From the NCBI RefSeq assembly GCF_000478985.1, contig NZ_AWXB01000041.1, positions 1 through 64,000 of the forward strand: a stretch of DNA of 64,000 bases, given 5' to 3'. How positions within the stretch are numbered: the stretch's first letter is position 1; each line of letters starts with the position of its first letter. Below are positions 6,633 through 15,561 of this stretch, piece after piece. A program made the position numbers and the translations under genes. This DNA is from Peptoniphilus sp. BV3C26 (GTDB lineage Bacteria > Bacillota > Clostridia > Tissierellales > Peptoniphilaceae). Under the pieces are notes generated by a model. That model was given only the letters and a program-made list of their open reading frames with translations. It did not search any database and was not told the DNA's origin.

Positions 6633-8447
6633 ATGAAATTTAAAGAAATGCCCTATGAAAGACCGAACATTGATGAATATAAAAAAGTCTTTCATGAAAA
6701 TTTTGATGATTTTAATAATTTAGATGTAAAAGAACAGTATAAAAGAATTTTAAATTTTGAAAAATATAAAGATGATTTTTCTACTAATTGCACTCTTGTT
6801 TCCATAAGACATTCCATTGATACAAGGGATAAGTTTTATGATGCAGAAAAGGAATTTATAGATGATTTATATCCCTTAGTTGCAAATATAGATGTGGAAG
6901 TCGCAAAAATTATTTTAAGTTCAAAAAATCTTAATGAACTTAAAAAACTTACTGGTGAACAATTTTTAAATTTATTGGATTGTTCTTTGGTTATGAAGGA
7001 AGAAGCTATTCCCTTTATGCAAGAGGAAAATAAACTTATTACAAAATATGATAAGCTTATAGCTTCCGCACAAATTGAATTTGATGGTAAGGTATTAAAT
7101 CTTGCGCAAATGAAACCCTATCTTGAAAGTAAAGACAGGGATATAAGAATAGATGCCTATAAAAAACAAAATGAATTTTTTAAAGACCATGAAGAAGAAT
7201 TTGATAAAATTTATGATGATTTAGTAAAAGTTCGTAACAATATGGCTAAGGCTTTAGGCTTTAAAAATTATGTTGATTTACAATATAAATTTTTATACAG
7301 AACTGATTACAATTCAAAAGATGTAAAAAAATATCGTGACTATATTTTAAAAACTTTTACCCCCTTTGGAGTTGAACTTAGAAAAATTCAAAAAGAAAGA
7401 ATCGGAATAAAAGATTTTAAATATTATGATTGGACTATTGATTTTAACGAAGGAAATGCAAATCCCATTGGTGATGAAGGGTTTATTGTTGAAAATGCTA
7501 AAAAAATGTACAATGAGCTTTCTAAAGAAACCGGCGAATTTTTTAATCTTATGACCTCTATGGAACTTATGGATCTTGTGGCAAAGCCTGGAAAAGAAGC
7601 TGGCGGATATTGTACTGGCCTTGATAAGTATAAAGTGCCTTTCATTTTTTCAAATTTTAATGGCACTCAAGGTGATATTGAAGTTATAACTCATGAAGCT
7701 GGACATGCTTTTCAAATGTATATGTCAAGGGATTATGAAATTTCTCAATATAGATTTCCAACTTATGAAGCTTGTGAAATTCATTCTATGAGCATGGAAT
7801 TTTTCACTTGGCCCTGGATGGAATTATTTTTCGGTAAGGGAGTAAATAGATTTAAATACAGACATTTAAAGGGTGCCATAGAGTTCTTGCCCTATGGTGC
7901 TACTGTTGATGAGTTTCAACATTTTGTCTATGAAAACCCTGATGTAAGTCCTGAAGAAAGAAAGAAAAAATATCATGAAATAGAAATGAAATATAGACCT
8001 GATCTTGATTATGATGATGAGTTTTTAAACAAGGGAACTTTCTGGTTTAGACAAGGTCATATTTTCGCAGTTCCTTTTTATTATATTGATTATACTCTTG
8101 CCCAAGTTTGTGCTTTTCAATATTTAATTAAGAATTTAGAGGATCACAAAAAAGCTTTTTCTGAATATTTAACTTTATGTAAAGCGGGAGGATCTCAATC
8201 TTTCTTTAAACTTATGGAAATTGGAAAAATTAAAAATCCTATGATTGATCGAACTCTTGAGGAAATTATTCCAAAGTTAAAAGAAATTTTAAATTCAATA
8301 GAATTTTTAAAAAAAATAAACCTGCAAATTTTAGCAGGTTTATTTTTTATTTATTTTTTAATGTTTAAGTCAAAGTGCATAGAAGTAAGAGCTTTTTTTA
8401 TAGGATTTATTATTAAGGTTACAATAATTGATGCAAATAAAATTTGA
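6633..8447 (+). CDS. M3-family oligoendopeptidase (PepF-like), 3' end frame uncertain
   Basis: Cytosolic zinc metallopeptidase that degrades short peptides. The zinc motif HEAGH lies at 354-358, with the third ligand region CEIHSMSMEFF near Glu382. I choose the ATG at 6633 (GGAGG at 6623-6627) over the upstream TTG. The frame should end near 8319: dropping one A from the A8 run at 8309-8316 gives a TAA after 561 residues, the usual length of this family. As read, the frame stays open through the terminator hairpin and 100 bases into the convergent gene, ending at 8447. The extra 43 residues look spurious. Confidence 0.85.
   Translation: MKFKEMPYERPNIDEYKKVFHENFDDFNNLDVKEQYKRILNFEKYKDDFSTNCTLVSIRHSIDTRDKFYDAEKEFIDDLYPLVANIDVEVAKIILSSKNLNELKKLTGEQFLNLLDCSLVMKEEAIPFMQEENKLITKYDKLIASAQIEFDGKVLNLAQMKPYLESKDRDIRIDAYKKQNEFFKDHEEEFDKIYDDLVKVRNNMAKALGFKNYVDLQYKFLYRTDYNSKDVKKYRDYILKTFTPFGVELRKIQKERIGIKDFKYYDWTIDFNEGNANPIGDEGFIVENAKKMYNELSKETGEFFNLMTSMELMDLVAKPGKEAGGYCTGLDKYKVPFIFSNFNGTQGDIEVITHEAGHAFQMYMSRDYEISQYRFPTYEACEIHSMSMEFFTWPWMELFFGKGVNRFKYRHLKGAIEFLPYGATVDEFQHFVYENPDVSPEERKKKYHEIEMKYRPDLDYDDEFLNKGTFWFRQGHIFAVPFYYIDYTLAQVCAFQYLIKNLEDHKKAFSEYLTLCKAGGSQSFFKLMEIGKIKNPMIDRTLEEIIPKLKEILNSIEFLKKINLQILAGLFFIYFLMFKSKCIEVRAFFIGFIIKVTIIDANKI
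8309..8349. terminator. Bidirectional terminator between convergent genes
   Basis: Ten-base-pair stem ATAAACCTGC/GCAGGTTTAT (8316-8325 with 8334-8343), flanked by A8 on the left and T6 on the right. It serves the M3 peptidase on the plus strand and the ECF S component on the minus strand. Confidence 0.85.
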
Positions 8448-8872
8448 ACAATATTTCCAGGTATATTTGCAAGGGGTGCAGCCATACTCTTATACATAAT
8501 GCATTCTCCTATATAATATCCACAAACTTTAATTATAAGAGCAAATATAAAGGCAGCCATTAGTTTCTTAAAAGAAAGTTTTTTATGAGTAATCTTTCCC
8601 ATTCCTAGACCCATTATAATTCCTGTTATTATTGTTATAGGCGCCCAAGCTCCCCATCCTGATGTAATGTCAAAAAGTCCCATACCAACAGCTCCTGCTA
8701 TGGCACCAGGTGTAGGTCCAAGTAAGATGCTTGTTATAAAAAATGGAACATTCCCAAGATGTACAAGACCTCCTGTAACAGGTCCTGGAACTCTAACTAC
8801 CCAAGTAAATAAATAAGTAAGTGCAATGGAAATTGCACAAGTTGTTATAAAACGTGTATTTTTAGTATTCAT
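8351..8872 (-). CDS. ECF transporter S component
   Basis: Integral membrane substrate-capture protein of energy-coupling-factor vitamin importers. The 173 residues contain about five or six hydrophobic helices and the S-component hallmark GGLVHLGNVPFFITSILLGP, followed by a Gly/Ala-rich helix (GAIAGAVGMGLFDI). This resembles the COG4720/HmpT-PdxU-like group. No ECF ATPases or T component lie nearby, so it would use a shared energising module encoded elsewhere. The substrate is unknown; a vitamin or pyrimidine is plausible. The start overlaps the hslO stop by 4 bases. Confidence 0.75.
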   Translation of the reverse strand: MNTKNTRFITTCAISIALTYLFTWVVRVPGPVTGGLVHLGNVPFFITSILLGPTPGAIAGAVGMGLFDITSGWGAWAPITIITGIIMGLGMGKITHKKLSFKKLMAAFIFALIIKVCGYYIGECIMYKSMAAPLANIPGNIVQILFASIIVTLIINPIKKALTSMHFDLNIKK

Positions 8873-9747
8873 TTTGTAATCCTCTTTAGTATATTTTTTA
8901 ATTCTTCTTCTGTAAAATCATACTCCTTGTTGCAAAAATAACATTCAACATGAGCATGACCATCTTCTTCAATAATTTCCCTTAATTCTTTTTCTCCCAA
9001 AGACTCTAAAGAATCTTCAACTTTTTCTCTGGAGCAGTTGCATCTGTAACTTACTTCTTTTTCTTCTAAAATGGAATATTCAATTTCCCCGTAAATTTTA
9101 TCTAAAATTTCTTTATGAGTAAAATTTTCCAATAAATAAGTAATATTGCCAAGAGATATAATTGAACTTTCAATTTTTTCTATAATTTCTTCTGGACAAT
9201 CTGGCATAAGCTCGAGAATAAATCCTCCTGCATTTTTAACAGACAAGTCTTTATCTACTAAAACGCCAAGTCCAACAGCGGAAGGAATTTGCTGAGAGGT
9301 TAAAAGATAATTTGCAAAATCCTCTGCAATCTCTCCACTAACTAAGGGAACTTGTCCCACATAAGGTTCTTTCATCCCAAGGTCCATTGTAACTTTTAAA
9401 AGGCCCTTTCCCACAAAACCAGCAACATCAATTTTATTATCACTTTGTCTTATAGGTAAGTCAAAGTCAGGATTTTCCACATAACCTTTTACATAACCGT
9501 CATTTTGACAAGTTGCAACTATTCTTCCTCCCGGACCATCTCCTGCAATAATTACAGTAAGGGAATCTTCTTTGTTCTTTAAACCACTCACCATAATTGC
9601 TGCAGCAGTTAAAGTCCTACCAAGAGCTGCAGAAGCAGTTTTAGATAAATTATGAATTTTTCTTGCTTCTTCTACTAAATCTCCTGTATCTGCAAATTTT
9701 GCTTTTACAAGCCCATCTTTTGAAATTGTACTTATTATTTTTCCCAT
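8869..9747 (-). CDS. hslO: Redox-regulated chaperone Hsp33
   Basis: Holdase chaperone activated by oxidative unfolding. The 292 residues comprise the N-terminal substrate-binding domain and a C-terminal zinc switch with CNC (Cys236, Cys238) and CYFC (Cys269, Cys272), the CxC...CxxC pattern that defines the family. Its start overlaps the end of the methyltransferase gene by 13 bases, so expression is coupled. In an anaerobe it likely protects proteins during oxygen exposure (inference). Confidence 0.95.
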   Translation of the reverse strand: MGKIISTISKDGLVKAKFADTGDLVEEARKIHNLSKTASAALGRTLTAAAIMVSGLKNKEDSLTVIIAGDGPGGRIVATCQNDGYVKGYVENPDFDLPIRQSDNKIDVAGFVGKGLLKVTMDLGMKEPYVGQVPLVSGEIAEDFANYLLTSQQIPSAVGLGVLVDKDLSVKNAGGFILELMPDCPEEIIEKIESSIISLGNITYLLENFTHKEILDKIYGEIEYSILEEKEVSYRCNCSREKVEDSLESLGEKELREIIEEDGHAHVECYFCNKEYDFTEEELKNILKRITK

Positions 9748-10439
9748 TTTTTACAAACAAAGGTCATCCTATGAGACCCTTTAACGTCACCCTCTCTATT
9801 GTAGTCATTATATTTTTTTATATCAAAGCCCGCTCTTTTTAAATAAGCTTCTATTTTTTTTAAATCGTGGGCTTTTTCAATATGTTCTTCAGTAACTCTC
9901 TTATACTTATCCTTATCCCTTATAAAAAAATTTACATAATAAGTATTGAGTCTTTTATCTTCATCATAGTAATCTTCCCAAACATAAAAAGCATTCTCCG
10001 ATTCATCCACATAAATTTTTTCCATAGATAAAAACTTTTCATGGGTATTTAAATCAAAAATAAATTTGCCTTCATTGTTTAGGTGTTTATAAACATTTTT
10101 AAAAATATTTTCTAAGTCTTCTGTTTGTAAAATATAATTCAAACTGTCCGATAGACATAAAATTCCATCATAGGTCTTCATCATATTAAAATTCTTTATA
10201 TCTAACTTATATAGGGGAGCTTTCACTTTATTTCTTGCAATAGCAAGCATATCTTCCGATAGATCAAAACCTTCCATCTCATACTTATCTTCAAGAAGCT
10301 CTATAATTGTTCCGGTTCCGCAAGCCATTTCAAGAATTGTCTTTCCCTCTATTTCTTCTTTAATAAAATTTGCAAGTTTTTTATAATCTAAGTCCCACAT
10401 AAGTTCATCATAAACTTCAGCAAAAGAACCATAAATCAT
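9735..10439 (-). CDS. Class I SAM-dependent methyltransferase
   Basis: Rossmann-fold methyltransferase of 234 residues. Motif I is ILEMACGTGTIIELL (about 35-49), motif II includes EGFDLSEDMLAIARNK, and the motif IV region is YDGILCLSDSLNYIL. It resembles the widespread YjhP/Methyltransf_25 type that methylates small molecules or tRNA; the substrate cannot be assigned. It overlaps the sirtuin gene upstream by 4 bases and hslO downstream by 13. Confidence 0.8.
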   Translation of the reverse strand: MIYGSFAEVYDELMWDLDYKKLANFIKEEIEGKTILEMACGTGTIIELLEDKYEMEGFDLSEDMLAIARNKVKAPLYKLDIKNFNMMKTYDGILCLSDSLNYILQTEDLENIFKNVYKHLNNEGKFIFDLNTHEKFLSMEKIYVDESENAFYVWEDYYDEDKRLNTYYVNFFIRDKDKYKRVTEEHIEKAHDLKKIEAYLKRAGFDIKKYNDYNREGDVKGSHRMTFVCKKWEK

Positions 10440-11158
10440 TTAAGAGCCTCTATAATTTTCTTTAAAGTTTTTCCCGCAGGTTCATGAATTACTACTTGTG
10501 CATAGGAATCAAAAGGCGTAGGATCATTGTTAATTATAATTAAATTTTTAACGTATCTGGGCAAATAATTTACAGGAGAAACTTGTAAGGACGATCCTAT
10601 AACTATTAAAAGGTCTGCATCTTCCAAATCTTGTGCCGCCCTTGTAAAATCATCAGGCATCATGTCCCCAAACATTACAACATTTGGCCTTATTACTCCT
10701 CCACAATTACATTTAGGTGGAATTATATTTTTTTCCACTTGGTCTTTCATATAAGAAAAGGGATAAACTTTTCCACAAGACATGCATCTTACATCTCTTG
10801 TTTCACCATGAACTTCATAAATATTTGAGCTTCCTGCTTTTGTATGGAGATTATCTATGTTTTGTGTAATAATTCCCTGTAAATATCCAAGGTCTTCCAA
10901 TTCTTTAAGAGCAATATGGCCTTGATTGGGAGATTTGTCATTTAAATCGGATAAAATAACATAGCCCTCAGAATAAAATCTTTTAGGATTTTTTAACAAA
11001 ACATCCTTAGATAGAGCTGCCATAGGATCCATTTTTGAGTAATATCCTGTTTCAGATCTGAAATCAGGTATTCCAGATTCAGTGGATATTCCTGCTCCTG
11101 TCAAAGCAAAAATCTTTTTTGAATTTTTTATTAATTCAACTGCTTTTTCTATAGACAT
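10436..11158 (-). CDS. cobB: NAD-dependent protein deacylase (sirtuin)
   Basis: Removes acyl groups from lysines using NAD+. The 240 residues carry GAGIS (21-25), PDFRS, TQNIDNLH (99-105), catalytic His118 (VHGE) and the zinc site Cys125, Cys128, Cys150 and Cys152 (CxxC...CxC). It overlaps the methyltransferase start by 4 bases and is separated from the CPBP gene by 2, so the whole block from hpt to the ECF S component may be one transcript. Confidence 0.93.
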   Translation of the reverse strand: MSIEKAVELIKNSKKIFALTGAGISTESGIPDFRSETGYYSKMDPMAALSKDVLLKNPKRFYSEGYVILSDLNDKSPNQGHIALKELEDLGYLQGIITQNIDNLHTKAGSSNIYEVHGETRDVRCMSCGKVYPFSYMKDQVEKNIIPPKCNCGGVIRPNVVMFGDMMPDDFTRAAQDLEDADLLIVIGSSLQVSPVNYLPRYVKNLIIINNDPTPFDSYAQVVIHEPAGKTLKKIIEALK

Positions 11159-11160
11159 AA

Positions 11161-12075
11161 CTACCTCCTAAAAATTTGAAAATTATAAACTAAATACAAT
11201 ATTATTTCAGCAAATATAGGAATAAAACTGAAAAGTTCAATGTTTCTAAGACTCCTGTATTTTTTACCTATTTCACTTACTTTTCTCTTTTTATTCATGT
11301 ATTTAAAAATATATCTTATGGCAAAAAAACTTATAATACTTGCAAAAGTCAAAACAACTATTGTAAAAACTTCCACACTGCCTATTTCTCTTGAAAAATT
11401 AGTAGCAGATAAAAATTTAAAAAAGTAGTCATTCAAGTATTTTGCAAAGATAATTGCAATTATATTATTTGTAAAATGAGCAGTTATAGGAGCAAAAATT
11501 GAGCCTGTAAGCTCCATCATGTTTGAAAATAATATACCTAAAAGCAGGGGCGCAATAAAATTTTGTATGTCAAAATGGCTGATGGCAAAGACAAAAGAAC
11601 TCATAAAAATAGCAAATTTTCTTCCGTAAATGTCATAAGAGCTTAAAACTGCCCCTCTGAAAAAAATTTCTTCACAAATAGAAGGTAAAAAACATACAAA
11701 AATAAAATATTTTTTAATTTCCGACTTGGTAAAAAGATCCATGGAAAAATTATTAAATTCCACAAACTTTGAAATTAAAGTCAAAAATATGCCGTTAAAT
11801 AAAAGTATTATGGGGTAGGACAAAATAGTTACTAAGATAACTAAAAATAAATCTGTAAAGCTTATTTTGTTTATATTTAAAATACTTTTAGCCCTTCCAC
11901 TTAAATTAACAACTATTAAAGAAGGGATAAGGAGGATAAAAACCTCAGTAATAAAAGTTCCCAGGAAAAAATTTTTGTCTTGTATAGAATTTCCTATGGT
12001 CAAAAAAAGTATGCCGAAGATAAGACAAAAGATATTAACGCTGAAAACATTAAGATATTTTCTATTTGTTCTCAT
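11161..12075 (-). CDS. CPBP-family intramembrane metalloprotease
   Basis: Membrane protein of 304 residues with about eight hydrophobic segments. The three ABI/CPBP motifs are visible: EEIFFRG (the EExxxR motif), FAISHFD (FxxxH) and ITAHFTNN (HxxxN). These form the metal site of Rce1-like prenyl-protease or bacteriocin-immunity proteins. The target is unknown. The C-terminal part (from about residue 230) holds further helices and a basic loop. Its start lies 14 bases inside the end of hpt. Confidence 0.82.
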   Translation of the reverse strand: MRTNRKYLNVFSVNIFCLIFGILFLTIGNSIQDKNFFLGTFITEVFILLIPSLIVVNLSGRAKSILNINKISFTDLFLVILVTILSYPIILLFNGIFLTLISKFVEFNNFSMDLFTKSEIKKYFIFVCFLPSICEEIFFRGAVLSSYDIYGRKFAIFMSSFVFAISHFDIQNFIAPLLLGILFSNMMELTGSIFAPITAHFTNNIIAIIFAKYLNDYFFKFLSATNFSREIGSVEVFTIVVLTFASIISFFAIRYIFKYMNKKRKVSEIGKKYRSLRNIELFSFIPIFAEIILYLVYNFQIFRR

Positions 12076-12589
12076 AAGTAAAAATATAAGGAACGTTTCT
12101 CATATAGTCCCCGTAATTAAGACCATAGCCTACTATAAATACATCTTCAATGGTAAAAGCTACATAATCTGGTTCAACATCTACCTCTCTTCTTGAAGGT
12201 TTGTTTAAACAAACGCAAGATTTAAGACTTTTGGGACCCATCTTTTGAACTTTTTCTTTTACAGCCTTTAAAGTATTTCCTGAATCTACAATATCATCAA
12301 CAATTAAAACATCTCTGTCTTTTACACTACTTCTAAGTCCACCTAGGAAATTTACAATACCGGAACTTTTTTCTTCATTTTCATAACTTGTAGTTGTTAA
12401 AAAATCAATTTCAAGTTTTAAATCAATATTTCTCACAAGATCAGCAGCAAAAATAAATGAACCTCTAAGAAGAGAAATAACTAAAAGATCCTTATCTTTA
12501 TAGTCTTCAGTTAAAATCTTCCCAAGTTCAACTACTCTTTTATCTATGTCTTCCTTTGAAAAAAGAATAAGACGTTTTTTATTTTCCAT
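12062..12589 (-). CDS. hpt: Hypoxanthine phosphoribosyltransferase
   Basis: Purine salvage: converts hypoxanthine or guanine plus PRPP to IMP or GMP. The 175-residue protein has the PRPP loop VLIVDDIVDSGNTL (about 92-105) and the flexible-loop region SLLRGSFIFAADLVR. Its ribosome site is AGGGGT 6 bases before ATG 12589. It overlaps the downstream CPBP gene and lies just after a short upstream ORF that runs into its start. Firmicutes often place hpt beside ftsH, but here ftsH is 24 kb away. Confidence 0.95.
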   Translation of the reverse strand: MENKKRLILFSKEDIDKRVVELGKILTEDYKDKDLLVISLLRGSFIFAADLVRNIDLKLEIDFLTTTSYENEEKSSGIVNFLGGLRSSVKDRDVLIVDDIVDSGNTLKAVKEKVQKMGPKSLKSCVCLNKPSRREVDVEPDYVAFTIEDVFIVGYGLNYGDYMRNVPYIFTYENK

Positions 12590-12692
12590 GATTACCCCTT
12601 TTTATCTCCCTTATTTCTTTTTGTATGTCAATTAAACTCATTTGAATAGTAATTAAAATAATTATTATAATTATTAAGTAAATATCTCTCAT
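12579..12692 (-). CDS. Possible small membrane protein upstream of hpt (37 aa)
   Basis: A 37-codon ORF starts at the ATG at 12692 behind AAGGGG. It begins MRDIYLIIIIIILITIQMSL, one clear transmembrane helix, and continues into a charged amphipathic tail (IDIQKEIREIKRGNHGK). Its last 11 bases overlap the hpt start, so it may act as a translational-coupling leader or be a real small protein. I know no matching family, and low-complexity ATT codons make chance ORFs possible. Confidence 0.4.
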   Translation of the reverse strand: MRDIYLIIIIIILITIQMSLIDIQKEIREIKRGNHGK

Positions 12693-12754
12693 AAATACCC
12701 CTTATAAAATTATAACATTAAAGACCACTTCTATAAATAAGCTATAAATAAGTT

Positions 12755-12779
12755 TAAAAAATACCGGCTCTTGCCGGCA
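12755..12779 (-). terminator. Terminator after recR
   Basis: TGCCGGC-AAGA-GCCGGTA followed by seven T on the minus strand, beginning 2 bases past the recR stop. Confidence 0.92.
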
Positions 12780-12780
12780 C

Positions 12781-13374
12781 TTAAATTTCTTGTCTATTGT
12801 TTAATGCAGTTGAAATAGTAACTTCATCATAATATTGAAGATCTCCTCCCACAGGAATGCCATATGCAATTCTTGTAGTTTTAATTCCAAGAGGACTTAA
12901 AAGTCTTTTTAAATACATAGCAGTAGTATCTCCGTCAGTTGTAGGATTAGTTGCAACAATAATTTCTTTAATTTCCGGATTAGATAATCTTTTTATAAGT
13001 TCACTTATAGTCAAATCATCTGGGGATACTCCCCTTAAAGGTTTTATGGTTCCGTGAAGAACATGATAAAGGCCATGATAAGCTCCGGTCCTTTCCATTG
13101 CTAAAACATCCTTTGGGTATTCTACAATACAAATAGTAGAAGAATCCCTATTTAAATCAGAGCATATGCTGCAAGGATCTCCATCAGTAAAATTACAACA
13201 AATTGAACATCTTTTTGTATTTAATTTTGCATTAATTATTGAATCCGATAATTTTTTTACATTTATTTCATCTAAATCCAAAATATAATAAGCAAGTCTT
13301 TGAGCTGTTTTTTCTCCAATACCTGGAAGACCTGAAAGCTCATTAATTAATTCTTCAATGGGTTTTTGACTCAT
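12781..13374 (-). CDS. recR: Recombination mediator protein RecR
   Basis: Loads RecA at gaps together with RecO. The 197 residues show the N-terminal helix-hairpin-helix (GLPGIGEKTAQRLA), a zinc finger with Cys56, Cys59, Cys68 and Cys71, and the Toprim domain (ICIVEYPKDVLAMERTGAYHGLYH onward). It is the third gene of the conserved dnaX-ybaB-recR operon, overlapping ybaB by 4 bases. Confidence 0.96.
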   Translation of the reverse strand: MSQKPIEELINELSGLPGIGEKTAQRLAYYILDLDEINVKKLSDSIINAKLNTKRCSICCNFTDGDPCSICSDLNRDSSTICIVEYPKDVLAMERTGAYHGLYHVLHGTIKPLRGVSPDDLTISELIKRLSNPEIKEIIVATNPTTDGDTTAMYLKRLLSPLGIKTTRIAYGIPVGGDLQYYDEVTISTALNNRQEI

Positions 13375-13712
13375 AGGCCAAGACCCGGAATGTTTAAACC
13401 TCCGGTTAATTTTCCCATTTGTTTTGCAGCCTTTTCATCACTTTCCTTTAAAGCTCCATTTACAGCTGCAACAATTAAATCTTCAAGCATCTCTACATCA
13501 TCTGGATCAACCACATCCTTATCAAGTTTAATACTTAAAAGTTCTTTTTGACCGTTAACTGTAGCTTCAACAGCTCCGCCACCTGATGTAAAACTTGTAG
13601 TTTCTTCTTTAAGGTTATCTTGCATTTCTTCCATTTGTTTTTGAAGCTTTTGCATTTGCTTCATCATGTTGTTCATGTTCCCACCACCGGGAAATCCTTG
13701 AAATTTTGCCAT
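13371..13712 (-). CDS. ybaB: Nucleoid-associated protein, YbaB/EbfC family
   Basis: Small DNA-binding dimer of 113 residues. A Met/Gln-rich helical N-terminus (MNNMMKQMQKLQKQMEEMQ) is followed by the conserved core VEATVNGQKELLSIKLD, and a DVEMLEDLIVAAVNGALK stretch. It lies between dnaX and recR with 2-base spacing to dnaX, the arrangement seen across bacteria. Confidence 0.95.
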   Translation of the reverse strand: MAKFQGFPGGGNMNNMMKQMQKLQKQMEEMQDNLKEETTSFTSGGGAVEATVNGQKELLSIKLDKDVVDPDDVEMLEDLIVAAVNGALKESDEKAAKQMGKLTGGLNIPGLGL

Positions 13713-13714
13713 TT

Positions 13715-15388
13715 TTAATTCCTTTCTATATTTTCTTTTCCAAACAAATCATAAAGTTTGTCTATAGCTTTTTCCTTTTCAATATTTTTTTTAAGTTGAA
13801 ATTTTATATTTATATCCCTATTAAATTCTTTTTTTAAAATTTTTTCAATAGCTTTAATATTATCTTCCCTATTAATAAGATCATACTGTAAGTTTTTTTC
13901 TTCCATAAAATCTATGGTAAGTCTATCCTTATCTAAATAGCAAGAAGAGGCTTCTTTTAAGTTTATGGACATTATAAGTAGATTGTTTTCTAATGCTAAA
14001 CTTATGAGTTTATCTAAATCAAAATCTCCATCTTGTGTCAAAACTTCTTCCTGATTTTTTTCTTCCTTCAAATTCTCCTCGGATTCAATAAACATTCCCT
14101 CGGGAACTGAAATCTCGTCAAAATCTTCCTCTTGACCTTGAAAACTATCTTCTGCCATAGAATCAAGATAATCTTCATAAGATTTATCGTAAGATTTTTT
14201 TTGATTTTCAGTTTGAGCTTCAAAATTTGCACTTTGAACTTTTTTTAAATCTTTAGAAGACAAAAATTTTATCTTATTTTCCAAATTTTCAAGGCGACTT
14301 AAAAGAGAATCTCCACCGTTACAAAGCTCAATTAAAGAAAGCTCTAAAATAATTCTCTTATTAGTAGCAAATTTGCTTTTTTCCTTAGCTGTATTTAAAG
14401 AATTTATAATTTCAATAATAAAACCTAAAGAAAATTCTGAAGCTAAATTTAAATAACTTTCCAAATCGCTAACCCATAAAATTTCCTTGGGATCTTTAAC
14501 TTCTTTTGCAATTAATATCCTTCTGAAAAAAGTGATAATTTCATCTAAAAGAACATTTAAATCCCTTCCCTCATCAGATAACTTTGCAACTTGCTTAATA
14601 ATTTTATCAGAGTCCCTGTTTAAAATACCCCTTGCCAAAGCAAAAAGATTGTCCTCAGTTGTCATGCCTAAAATAGAAATGGCATCCTCATAGGAAATGT
14701 AATCTGGACTTGAAGCTACAAGTCTATCTAAAAGAGAAACCGCATCTCTCATGGAACCATCAGCAGCATTTGCAATAATCGTATAGACTCTTTCATCTAT
14801 TTGTTTATTTTCCTTTTGTAAAATATCTTTTAAATTCTCAATTATTTTAGGAATAGAAATTCTAACAAAATTATATCTTTGAGTCCTTGATAAAATAGTT
14901 TGGGGAACTCTTTCCGGCTCCGTTGTAGCAAGAATAAAAATTAAATATTCCGGAGGTTCTTCCAAAACTTTTAAAAGAGCATTAAAAGCTCCCTTGCTCA
15001 GCATATGAACTTCATCAATAATATATACCTTATATTTTGATTGGGATGGGGGATAAACCACCTTTTCCTTTAATTCACGAATATCATCAACACCGTTATT
15101 ACTTGCGGCATCCATTTCCACAACATCTAAGTTTGTTCCATTTAATATGGACTTGCAAACTTCACACTCATTACAAGGATTGCCATCAACAGGATGCAGA
15201 CAATTTACAGCCCTTGATAAAATCTTTGCCATGGAAGTCTTTCCCGTTCCCCTTGTGCCTGAAAATAAATAAGCATGAGAAACTTCTTTATTTTTAACTT
15301 GATGCTTAATGGCATTTTTTATATGATCTTGACCTACAATTTCATCAAAATTTTTAGATCTGTATTTTCTATATAGTGCTTGATACAT
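13715..15388 (-). CDS. dnaX: DNA polymerase III subunit gamma/tau
   Basis: Clamp-loader ATPase. The 557 residues start with the AAA+ module: Walker A GTRGTGKT (44-51), zinc-binding Cys63, Cys72, Cys75 and Cys78, and Walker B DEVHML. Domain III follows, then an acidic linker (about 390-460) and a C-terminal tau-like region. I see no obvious A-rich programmed frameshift site producing gamma. The start is ATG 15388 with GGGTG. It is the first gene of the dnaX-ybaB-recR operon and is preceded by an unusually long leader. Confidence 0.96.
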   Translation of the reverse strand: MYQALYRKYRSKNFDEIVGQDHIKNAIKHQVKNKEVSHAYLFSGTRGTGKTSMAKILSRAVNCLHPVDGNPCNECEVCKSILNGTNLDVVEMDAASNNGVDDIRELKEKVVYPPSQSKYKVYIIDEVHMLSKGAFNALLKVLEEPPEYLIFILATTEPERVPQTILSRTQRYNFVRISIPKIIENLKDILQKENKQIDERVYTIIANAADGSMRDAVSLLDRLVASSPDYISYEDAISILGMTTEDNLFALARGILNRDSDKIIKQVAKLSDEGRDLNVLLDEIITFFRRILIAKEVKDPKEILWVSDLESYLNLASEFSLGFIIEIINSLNTAKEKSKFATNKRIILELSLIELCNGGDSLLSRLENLENKIKFLSSKDLKKVQSANFEAQTENQKKSYDKSYEDYLDSMAEDSFQGQEEDFDEISVPEGMFIESEENLKEEKNQEEVLTQDGDFDLDKLISLALENNLLIMSINLKEASSCYLDKDRLTIDFMEEKNLQYDLINREDNIKAIEKILKKEFNRDINIKFQLKKNIEKEKAIDKLYDLFGKENIERN

Positions 15389-15483
15389 AATTCACCCTTT
15401 TTTAATTATAACATACGTATCTATGTATTAGGCACAAAGCTTCTCTCAAAAAATTTTTTAAAAAATTAAGATAATATTTTTTA

Positions 15484-15499
15484 CGCTTCACGTGAAGCA
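15484..15499. promoter_or_regulatory. parS-like ParB/Spo0J (or Noc-like) binding palindrome
   Basis: The sequence CGCTTCACGTGAAGCA contains a perfect 14-base palindrome, GCTTCACGTGAAGC. The B. subtilis parS consensus is TGTTTCACGTGAAACA; on the minus strand 13 of 16 positions agree, including the whole TTCACGTGAA core. The site lies in the dnaX leader, a locus near oriC in many Firmicutes. It is the only TTCACGTGAA I found here. No ParB gene is in the window, so binding is inference. Confidence 0.6.
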
Positions 15500-15561
15500 T
15501 TTTGTTTTTTGTTTTTTCTTATTTTTTCTTTATATTTTTCTTTTTCATTTTTTATCTTATT

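Noticed and set aside
13715-15388. Programmed frameshift in dnaX producing a short gamma form
   Set aside because: I found no convincing A-rich slippery heptamer with a downstream hairpin in the right place.
15484-15499. The dnaX-leader palindrome as a terminator
   Set aside because: It has no loop of its own and no T-run after it on the minus strand. Nothing on the plus strand needs terminating, and the parS match is better.
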